A stretch of DNA of 26,737 bases from Bacteroidales bacterium UBA755. Its GTDB lineage: Bacteria; Bacteroidota; Bacteroidia; Bacteroidales; UBA932. Under the pieces are notes generated by a model. That model was not told the DNA's origin. It did not search any database and saw only the letters and a program-made list of their open reading frames with translations. The stretch's first letter is position 1, and each line of letters opens with the position of its first letter. The DNA lies in assembly GCA_002297815.1 (NCBI GenBank), contig DBKH01000008.1, positions 1 through 26,737 on the forward strand, read 5' to 3'. Shown here one piece after another: positions 7,769 to 14,004 of this stretch. The position numbers and the translations under genes are program-made.

Positions 7769-7779
7769 ATGTACCTTTG
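7748..7779 (+). promoter_or_regulatory. Promoter TTTG-N20-TACCTTTG of the DUF4143 ATPase gene
   Basis: TTTG at 7748-7751 and TACCTTTG at 7772-7779, with 20 bases between, match the Bacteroidetes -33/-7 consensus closely. The start codon at 7802 lies about 17 bases after the expected transcription start. Confidence 0.75.
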
Positions 7780-7801
7780 CTTGTGATCAAGATTTTGAAA
7801 A

Positions 7802-9007
7802 ATGGAAAAGTTATTCAAACGGCATGATGAAGAGATCGCTGCGGCTCCGATGTCCATGATTAGAAGCATGATGAATGTGATAGACTGGTCTTCGAGACTT
7901 CTTATCATAAAGGGCGCTAAGGGTGTGGGAAAATCCACTCTTATGCAGCAATACATCAAAAGGAATTATCAGGCAGGGGATCGCAGTGTTCTGTATTGCA
8001 GCGCTGATTCCTCGTATTTTTCCACGCATACACTTCTGGACACGGCGGATCGGTTCGTTATGCTTGGAGGACGGCATCTGTTCATTGATGAAGTCCACAA
8101 ATACCGAGGATGGAGTCGTGAAATCAAGGAAATATATGACAGCCACAAGAATCTTAGAATAGTCCTGAGCGGCTCTTCGCTGCTTCAGCTAAATGATGGA
8201 GATGCTGATCTTTCACGAAGGATGATCCCCTATGTAATGCCAGGTCTTTCTTTTAGAGAGTACTTGCGTTTCGACCAAGGTGTGGAAATTGAACCAATCT
8301 CTTTGAATGATCTTCTTGGCACTTCTGGGGAGTATTGTGCAGCGGTAAAGGATAAATGTCTGCCAGTAAAGTCTTTCAAGGAATATTTGCAGGGTGGTTT
8401 CTATCCGTTTTATTTCGAAAACCGTCGGACGTATCCGGTTCAGGTCGAGAATGTCGTGAATTATACTATCGACTATGAATTGCCGGCATTCAGGAATATT
8501 GAAGTTGGCAACACTCGTAAGCTTAAGGCATTGCTTCGCATTCTGGCACAGATGGTTCCGTACGAGATAGATATATCCAAACTTTCCAGGGCGACATCAA
8601 TGGAACGACCTACAATTATGAAATACTTGAAGAATATGGAAGAGGCTAAGTTGATTTGCCGCCTGTTTCAGAATCTGGACACGATTTCTGACTTGCAGAA
8701 ACCTGACAAGATTTTGCTGGATAACCCGAATCTGCTATATATCCTGTCTGATATGAGCCCGGAAATTGGAACAGTCCGCGAGTCATTCTTCTGCAATCAG
8801 TTGATTTCAGCCGGGCACAGGGTTGAATATGGCGGCCTTAAGACCGGTGATTTCAAGATTGATGGAGACATTGTTGTCGAGGTCGGTGGAGCAGACAAAG
8901 GGTACGACCAAATAAAGAACGAGAATAACGCATACATAGCCGCGGATGACATAGAGTCGACATATTTCCGCAAGATTCCACTTTGGGCCTTTGGCTGTCT
9001 GTATTAG
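7802..9007 (+). CDS. AAA+ ATPase with DUF4143 C-terminal domain
   Basis: 401 residues, typical for the AAA_14-DUF4143 family. Walker A GAKGVGKST is at 38-46 and Walker B HLFIDEVHK at 92-100; a sensor-like IVLSGSS follows near 120-126. The middle contains the family's FREYLRF and GGFYPFYF segments and a winged-helix-like block (DISKLSRATSMERPTIMKYLKNMEEAKLI). The C-terminal end (TGDFKIDGDIVVEVGG) resembles a PD-(D/E)XK nuclease-like core. The biological role of this abundant family is unsettled; defence or mobile-element association has been suggested. It is a single-gene unit with its own palindrome-controlled promoter and converges on the next gene. Confidence 0.92.
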   Translation: MEKLFKRHDEEIAAAPMSMIRSMMNVIDWSSRLLIIKGAKGVGKSTLMQQYIKRNYQAGDRSVLYCSADSSYFSTHTLLDTADRFVMLGGRHLFIDEVHKYRGWSREIKEIYDSHKNLRIVLSGSSLLQLNDGDADLSRRMIPYVMPGLSFREYLRFDQGVEIEPISLNDLLGTSGEYCAAVKDKCLPVKSFKEYLQGGFYPFYFENRRTYPVQVENVVNYTIDYELPAFRNIEVGNTRKLKALLRILAQMVPYEIDISKLSRATSMERPTIMKYLKNMEEAKLICRLFQNLDTISDLQKPDKILLDNPNLLYILSDMSPEIGTVRESFFCNQLISAGHRVEYGGLKTGDFKIDGDIVVEVGGADKGYDQIKNENNAYIAADDIESTYFRKIPLWAFGCLY

Positions 9008-9103
9008 TGGTCATCGCCTTGAAAATGAGGAAGTGACGATTTGAACTGGGATGTTCAGGAACCCTCCCTTGTCCGGTTCGTGGGCGGGCCTCATCCTTGA
9101 GGA

Positions 9104-10672
9104 TTAGATGCTGCGCATCACTTTCCAGTCCAAGGAGTTCACGCCTTCTTTCACGGAAAAGCTCATGCCCACCTTCACGACTTCCTTTCCCTTCATCTTG
9201 AAAGCGTCAGCGTAGTGTTTCGCCTCTATCTGATTCAGAGCATCTTCCGCGCATCCGCCAAACTTCAGTTCCATCACATAGACTGTGTCCGAGGTCTCCA
9301 ATGTGATGTCAATCCGACCGTTGGCCGTGTGCTGTTCCACTTGTATGTTGTAGTCTGTCAGCAATGCGAATATGATGTAGAGCATCTGCTGGTAATGTCC
9401 CTCGAAATGGGTGTTGTCGCAATATGGCACGGTCTCCAAAAAGTCGCTCAAAAGCCGCATGGCTCCATCCGCGTCCTTGTCATTGAGACAGGCGGAAATG
9501 TCAGCTATGACAACTCTTCCCGTGTCCACCTCCGAGTCCAGATAGCCCGGCAGCAGACTGTCAAACAGCCCCACTCGGATCTCCTTGTTCGGAATGTCTA
9601 GAGTATAGACATCGAGCCTTTTGTCATAGTCTTTGATGGTGAGGTAGCCGCTTTGATAAAGCAACGGGACCAACGAGGTCATACTCTCAGTCGCCACATC
9701 GAAAGTGGCTTTCTTCGCCCTTACCTTTCCAAGTTGTGACGGCTTCACACCAAATTCCCTCATCTTGTGGATGAGATAGGTCGGGGTTCCGGATCCGAAC
9801 CAGTAGGAGTCAACTTTCCGTTTGGCGAAACAATTAAGCAGGCTATAAGGATTGAACACATCAGGCGAAGGCCAGCAGAAATGATAGCCGTCATAATTGT
9901 CCTTCAATTCCTCTATGGTTTTTTCCTTGCTGAAACCTAATTCATGAGATAGATCCTCTATGTCTGCGTCCATCCGGCCAAGCAATTCATCTTCGGTGAT
10001 CCCGCAGATGCCTGCATAAGGCTCGTCCATGCTAACATTAGAAATGTTGTTCAGCTCGCTGAATATGCTAAGCTGCGAAAACTTGGTGATTCCCGTCAGG
10101 AAAACGAAGCGGAGCATCGGCTCGCAATCCTTAAGAGGAGAGTAGAAGTTGCGCATCGTGTTCCGCAAGACATCAAGGGTTTTCCTTTCATGGGCCACGT
10201 CAAGCAAAGGTGCGTCATATTCATCGATTAGCACGACAATCTGTCGGCCGGTCTTCTTGTGTACGGTCTTTATCAAGTTGAAGAGCCGAACGTTCGGGTC
10301 GGGGGAGTTGCATTCGACACCGAAGCGCGTTTCATTGTCGTTCAGAATAAAAAGCAGATAGCGCTCCAGCTGGTCTTTCTCCATGTGCTTGCCTCCGGCC
10401 AGGCTGAAGTGCAGAACAGGATACGCCTCCCACTCCTTCTCTAACTTCTCAATGGCAAGCCCCTTGAAGAGTTTCTTCCTTCCTTCGAAGTAACTCCGGA
10501 TTGTTGACACCAGCAGCGACTTGCCGAAACGGCGAGGACGATTCAGGAAGAAAAACTTCCCGTCCGTGTGCGTCATGCGATAAACGTACTCAGTCTTGTC
10601 GATGTAGAACTTGTCCTCCTCGCGAATGCGCTCGAAAGTTTGTATCCCGATAGGATATAATTTCCTTGCCAT
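9104..10672 (-). CDS. AAA-ATPase-like / PD-(D/E)XK nuclease superfamily protein
   Basis: 522 residues from MARKLYPIGIQTF. I chose the ATG at 10672 because an AAAGG motif lies about 9 bases upstream and family members begin this way; an upstream in-frame ATG at 10711 is less likely. It shows the AAA-ATPase_like (PF09820) N-terminus: IDKTEYV, the Walker-like NRPRRFGKSLL near 44-54, VVLIDEYDAPL (Walker B) and FVFLTGITKFS. The C-terminus is PDDEXK_9-like (PF08011): ANGRIDITLE, then YVMELKFGG, giving the D and E-x-K residues. The family is highly expanded in gut Bacteroidales, but its function is not established; a nucleic-acid-related role is inferred. It is encoded alone, divergent from a small ORF at 10716. 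Confidence 0.93.
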   Translation of the reverse strand: MARKLYPIGIQTFERIREEDKFYIDKTEYVYRMTHTDGKFFFLNRPRRFGKSLLVSTIRSYFEGRKKLFKGLAIEKLEKEWEAYPVLHFSLAGGKHMEKDQLERYLLFILNDNETRFGVECNSPDPNVRLFNLIKTVHKKTGRQIVVLIDEYDAPLLDVAHERKTLDVLRNTMRNFYSPLKDCEPMLRFVFLTGITKFSQLSIFSELNNISNVSMDEPYAGICGITEDELLGRMDADIEDLSHELGFSKEKTIEELKDNYDGYHFCWPSPDVFNPYSLLNCFAKRKVDSYWFGSGTPTYLIHKMREFGVKPSQLGKVRAKKATFDVATESMTSLVPLLYQSGYLTIKDYDKRLDVYTLDIPNKEIRVGLFDSLLPGYLDSEVDTGRVVIADISACLNDKDADGAMRLLSDFLETVPYCDNTHFEGHYQQMLYIIFALLTDYNIQVEQHTANGRIDITLETSDTVYVMELKFGGCAEDALNQIEAKHYADAFKMKGKEVVKVGMSFSVKEGVNSLDWKVMRSI

Positions 10673-10697
10673 AACCGTCACCTTTTGATTACTTTTG
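10666..10697 (+). promoter_or_regulatory. Promoter TTG-N21-TACTTTTG facing right
   Basis: TACTTTTG at 10690-10697 fits TAnnTTTG, and a TTG at 10666-10668 lies 21 bases upstream. It points at the small ORF that begins at 10716. Confidence 0.5.
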
Positions 10698-10715
10698 TAA
10701 AAATATAACAAATAA

Positions 10716-11060
10716 ATGAATCCGTCAAATTCCTCTCACCACAAAGGAAATACAAAGAATATCCAAAGGAAGTCGATGGTTGGTGCTCCGGTGGAATTCA
10801 TGGAGATATTCAAATCTCGGAAAGGGCGTGGCGGACATCGCGCTGAAAATGAGGAACTTGGCGGATTGTCTTTGGCGGAATTGCACCAAAGGTGATTGCT
10901 TAACATATTGCTTGTTAATTACTTGGCTGCCACTGGCTGTCAATTGGTCTTTGTTGACGGGCAATACGGAGAAAGTCCTCCTCCAAATATTCCAACCCTT
11001 ACTATTGGGCTGGGTTTGTCCTCGTGGATTGAAATGGATTTTGTGGAGACTTCTACTTGA
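10716..11060 (+). pseudogene. Small ORF of 59 codons, continuing in frame after a TGA
   Basis: ATG 10716 opens a 59-codon frame (MNPSNSSHHKGNTKNIQRK..., then GRGGHRAENEELGG and LSLAELHQR) ending at TGA 10893-10895. The same frame continues open for 54 codons (LLNILLVNYLAATGCQLVFV... to SSWIEMDFVETST) to TGA 11058-11060. Both halves look protein-like, so this is either a true 59-residue protein plus chance, or a gene of about 114 residues broken by one nonsense change. No family recognised. A promoter box lies just upstream. A similar short run occurs right after the DUF4143 gene (about 9014-9035), suggesting a related fragment there. Confidence 0.45.
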
Positions 11061-11087
11061 TTTAATGTAATAAATATATTACATTTG
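11057..11087 (+). promoter_or_regulatory. higBA promoter and overlapping operator
   Basis: TTG at 11057-11059 and TACATTTG at 11080-11087 are 20 bases apart. A perfect inverted repeat, AATGTAATA (11064-11072) with TATTACATT (11077-11085), covers the spacer and most of the -7 box. The toxin ATG at 11092 is only 4 bases after the box, so the mRNA is probably leaderless. The layout predicts autorepression by the antitoxin. Confidence 0.75.
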
Positions 11088-11091
11088 CATT

Positions 11092-11427
11092 ATGAGAACT
11101 TTGTTGAGAAGTACAGCGTTTGAAGAGTTTTACAACTCTTTGCAGATGAAAGTACAAAATAAGGTGAAGTATGCCTTGAACATAATTGCTGAGCTTAAGG
11201 TTGTGAATACAAAGTTGGTGAAGAAGCTTGTGGAGACGGACTTCTACGAATTGCGCATTTCGGTAGGCAATGAGTATCGTGTGATTCTCTTTACGATTGA
11301 TCAAGAGAACTTTATAGAAGCCGAACAGATACTTCTACTTCTATTGAATGGCTTTATGAAAAAGTCAACCAAGGACTATAAGAAAGAACTGCTGAAGGCT
11401 CAACAAATATTAAATAGTTTACAGTAA
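11092..11427 (+). CDS. higB: RelE/HigB-type toxin (Gp49-like)
   Basis: 111 residues with the RelE/HigB (Gp49-like) pattern: an N-terminal helix pair (FEEFYNSLQMKVQNKVKYALNII), the core VETDFYELRISVGNEYRVILFTID, and a C-terminal helix rich in Lys (FMKKSTKDYKKELLKAQQIL). Family members are ribosome-dependent mRNA endonucleases held inactive by the partner antitoxin. Toxin-before-antitoxin order is typical of higBA. The stop codon overlaps the antitoxin ATG (TAATG), implying translational coupling. The symbol follows gene order and family; the precise subfamily is uncertain. Confidence 0.88.
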   Translation: MRTLLRSTAFEEFYNSLQMKVQNKVKYALNIIAELKVVNTKLVKKLVETDFYELRISVGNEYRVILFTIDQENFIEAEQILLLLLNGFMKKSTKDYKKELLKAQQILNSLQ

Positions 11428-11738
11428 TGAGGCCAAAAATTGATACGGGAAAGATCAAACATCTTCCTACAGTGGAGGAAATGTTAGCTGATGAATACGG
11501 GGTTAAGGGTAACGTCACTCGTGATGAGTTTGATGCGAAGTCTCGTGCTTGGTACTATGCGGAGGTTCTTAAGAATGCCCGCAAGTCGGCTGGAATCACG
11601 CAGCAACAGCTTGCGGATAAGATCGGTAAAAAGCGGGAGTATATCGCGATGTTGGAGAAAGGAGAAACTGATATGCAGCTATCGACCTTCATTATGATTT
11701 CAGAGGCCGTTGGATTGAAATTCGCATTGACTTATTAA
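11427..11738 (+). CDS. higA: HigA-type XRE antitoxin
   Basis: 103 residues. The C-terminal half is an XRE helix-turn-helix: LKNARKSAGITQQQLADKIGKKREYIAMLEKGETDMQLSTF is covered by five helices, with ITQQQLADKIG and REYIAMLEKG as the recognition region. The N-terminal part (VEEMLADEYGVKGNVTRDEFDAKS) probably binds the toxin. It likely binds the palindrome at 11064-11085 and represses its own promoter. It ends 25 bases before the caspase gene, with no promoter I can see between, so transcription may continue into that cluster. Confidence 0.9.
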   Translation: MRPKIDTGKIKHLPTVEEMLADEYGVKGNVTRDEFDAKSRAWYYAEVLKNARKSAGITQQQLADKIGKKREYIAMLEKGETDMQLSTFIMISEAVGLKFALTY

Positions 11739-11763
11739 TTGCCACCGCAACAGATTTCCCAAA

Positions 11764-12639
11764 ATGAATGCCGTCAGACCGCCTGTTTTTCTCTGCATAT
11801 TCCTGATGCTGTTGTCCGCTGTCACCGTGGCGGCGCGGGAGAGGTATGCCTTGCTGGTCGGGATAGGAGAGTACCCTGCGGAGTCGGGGTGGTCGAGGGT
11901 GCACGGGGACAATGATGTCAGGATCGTGCGGGAGTTTCTGCTGGGGCAAGGGATGAAAGGGGAGTGCATAGAGACTATCACCAATGATTCAGCGACGAAG
12001 AGGAGAATTCTGTCGGCATTGGAGAGGTTGGCCAAGACCGTCGGCAAAGGCGATGTGATTTATATTCATTTCTCTGGTCACGGGCAGCAGGTGACGGATC
12101 TTGACGGTGACGAGGAGGAGGGGTTTGACGAGGCGTGGGTGCCTTACGATGCGGGGAAGGAATATGTAGCCGGGGTCTATGAGGGTGAGAATCACCTGAT
12201 TGACGATGAGCTCAATGCCTACTTGCTGAAACTGCGCGGGAAGGTCGGGCCGAAGGGAAGGATCACAGTCGTTTCTGACGCATGCCACAGCGGAAGCGGC
12301 TCAAGGGGGCAGGATGGTGAGGAATATTTCCGCGGAACTGACGAGAAGTTCATCATCCCGCTGCGGTCGGTGCCTGAAACCGGCAAGAGCAATCCGGTCA
12401 AGTGGCTGTTCATCGGGGCGTGCAAATCCTACCAGACGAACTACGAATGCAAGGCTCCGGACGGACTGTTCTACGGCTGCCTGTCCTATGTCGTCTCTCA
12501 CAGTGAGGTGGATCTTAGAACAGCTCACTATGAGGATGTTCTCGCGCGGTGGGCTGATGCGATGGATAAAATCGTCCGCTATCCGCAAGAGATTGACATA
12601 GAGGGCGTTCCTTCTAATGAATCCGAAACAATGTTCTGA
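11764..12639 (+). CDS. Secreted caspase-like (metacaspase, peptidase C14) protein
   Basis: 291 residues. Residues 1-24 form a signal peptide (hydrophobic core VFLCIFLMLLSAVTVA). The caspase fold is clear: YALLVGIGEYP (29-38), YIHFSGHGQQV with catalytic His106, and TVVSDACHSGSGS with catalytic Cys174. The DGDEEEGFDEAWVPYD block (114-129) is typical of metacaspase-type enzymes that prefer basic P1 residues. Further Cys residues are present at 220, 229 and 239. The gene starts 25 bases after the antitoxin and ends 2 bases before the sigma factor, so the three genes to its right form one unit with it. Exported caspases next to a sigma/anti-sigma pair suggest signal-dependent proteolysis, but the substrate is unknown. 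Confidence 0.92.
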   Translation: MNAVRPPVFLCIFLMLLSAVTVAARERYALLVGIGEYPAESGWSRVHGDNDVRIVREFLLGQGMKGECIETITNDSATKRRILSALERLAKTVGKGDVIYIHFSGHGQQVTDLDGDEEEGFDEAWVPYDAGKEYVAGVYEGENHLIDDELNAYLLKLRGKVGPKGRITVVSDACHSGSGSRGQDGEEYFRGTDEKFIIPLRSVPETGKSNPVKWLFIGACKSYQTNYECKAPDGLFYGCLSYVVSHSEVDLRTAHYEDVLARWADAMDKIVRYPQEIDIEGVPSNESETMF

Positions 12640-12641
12640 AT

Positions 12642-13202
12642 ATGACCGATGCAGACTACATAAAAGGTTTCCGTGACAACGACGACCGCGTGATCGGACA
12701 GTTCTACAAGAAGTCCAGGCAAGCCTTCTTCGCTTATTTCAAGAAGGCATATTCCAAAGACGAAGCCTATATCACAGAACTGTTCCAAGACTCGTGTGTC
12801 GAACTCTGGCGCAACGTCCAGAGCGGCCGGCTGACGGTTCAAGGACTAACCTGCGCTTTGGAAACTTACCTCTTTTCCATCGGCAGACATCTAATGATGT
12901 CAAGAGACCGAAAAGCGGGCAAATGTGCTGAATATCAAGAGTTCATAGAAGGGAAGGACCTACTGGAGAACGACCAAGAGGAGGCGTCAAGCCGAAAAGA
13001 ATTACTTGACTTTGTCGTCAGTATGGTTGATTCCCTGAAAGCACCCTGCAACAAATTGCTCATTGCTCAGTACTGGGACAGGCTTTCCGGAGAGGAGATC
13101 GCAAAGAAACTCGGCTACAACAGCACCGACTCTGTCAAGTCCCAGAAATTCAAGTGCATGCGGAAACTTAGAGCGATGGTTGACAAGTTTAAGAAATTAT
13201 AG
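12642..13202 (+). CDS. ECF-like sigma-70 family RNA polymerase sigma factor
   Basis: 186 residues. The sigma region 2 equivalent spans about 15-95 (VIGQFYKKSRQAFFAYFKKAY, ELFQDSCVELWRNV, ETYLFSIGRHLMMSRDRK). The region 4 helix-turn-helix spans about 125-182 (LLIAQYWDRLSGEEIAKKLGYNSTDSVKSQKFKCMRKLRAMV). It directs RNA polymerase to a specific promoter set. It lies between the caspase (2 bases) and the membrane TPR-like gene (8 bases), which is the usual place for a cognate anti-sigma. Regulation by release from the membrane protein is inferred. Many similar Bacteroidetes sigma factors lie next to caspase or TPR genes. Confidence 0.9.
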   Translation: MTDADYIKGFRDNDDRVIGQFYKKSRQAFFAYFKKAYSKDEAYITELFQDSCVELWRNVQSGRLTVQGLTCALETYLFSIGRHLMMSRDRKAGKCAEYQEFIEGKDLLENDQEEASSRKELLDFVVSMVDSLKAPCNKLLIAQYWDRLSGEEIAKKLGYNSTDSVKSQKFKCMRKLRAMVDKFKKL

Positions 13203-13210
13203 GCAAAACG

Positions 13211-13876
13211 ATGACTGACATAGAACGAAACAACAGAATTGATGAATATCTCATCGGAGCGATGCCCGAAGACGAGAAGGCGGCCTTTGAGAAGGAACTG
13301 CGTGAGAATGAGAATCTTCGCAGCGAGGTTGATGCCCAGCGAACCATTGCCGAAGCGGTTCAGACAGCCCATCTGAAGAATATGCTCGCGGACGTTGAGG
13401 CTGACCTTCAACGTAAGCGCATCCTGCGCAGGGTGATCACATGGACATCCTCCGCGGCAGCATCCATAGCCATCATCCTGTCTGGCTATTCAATCAGGCA
13501 ATCAAATGTCATCAAAACCATCGGCGGTGAGTGCTTCTCAGAGCTGACCCCTCCGGTCTCCCGTGACGGCAACTCCCTTGACAGTCTGCTCACATTGGCA
13601 TATTCACAAATCGCTGCCAATGAATATTCTGCTGCCACATCCGCACTTGCCAAGGCCCGTCTCCAGATCGAAGATGGCCTTAAAACTCCGGTGGATGATG
13701 AGGAGTCCCGTTACCGCCACGCCCTTCTCCGACAGCACCTCTACGAAGTCGATTGGCTTGAGGCCATCACCTTGATGAAGCAAGGCCGGGACAGAAAGGC
13801 ACGTCGCCTGCTTAAATCCATTGCTGACTCACAGAGTCCATACTCGGGGAAGGCGCGTGAGATTCTGAGTCGGTGA
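13211..13876 (+). CDS. Membrane-anchored anti-sigma/TPR-like protein
   Basis: 221 residues. The N-terminal segment (IDEYLIGAMPEDEKAAFEKELRENENLRSEV) matches the start of Bacteroidetes anti-sigma factors of the 'E-x-Y-L-x-G-x-M' type. A single membrane span lies about 75-94 (VITWTSSAAASIAIILSG). The periplasmic part (about 100-221) is helical with TPR-like pairs (LLTLAYSQIAANEYSAATSALAKARLQ; ALLRQHLYEVDWLEAITLMKQGRDRKARRLLKSI). Zn-binding residues are absent from the N-terminus. It probably sequesters the sigma factor at the membrane and could be the caspase's substrate or sensor; that link is inference. Confidence 0.82.
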   Translation: MTDIERNNRIDEYLIGAMPEDEKAAFEKELRENENLRSEVDAQRTIAEAVQTAHLKNMLADVEADLQRKRILRRVITWTSSAAASIAIILSGYSIRQSNVIKTIGGECFSELTPPVSRDGNSLDSLLTLAYSQIAANEYSAATSALAKARLQIEDGLKTPVDDEESRYRHALLRQHLYEVDWLEAITLMKQGRDRKARRLLKSIADSQSPYSGKAREILSR

Positions 13877-13959
13877 TGTAAATCTGTATTATCTTGACAA
13901 ATGATTCGCTTTTTTTGCCTGACTTGAAGGGTAGACTATGCTATTCTTGATTATTTTCG

Positions 13960-13967
13960 TAAGTTTG
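13960..13967 (+). promoter_or_regulatory. -7 box TAAGTTTG of the GH31 gene
   Basis: TAAGTTTG matches TAnnTTTG, 37 bases before the start codon at 14005. The -33 element is weak (TATG near 13937). Confidence 0.5.
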
Positions 13968-14004
13968 TCTAAAATATTTACTGATAATCAATATTTTAAC
14001 CATA

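Noticed and set aside
10780..11070. 96-codon plus-strand frame
   Set aside because: It is a shadow of the 10716 frame, with Trp/Leu/Cys-rich composition untypical of a protein.
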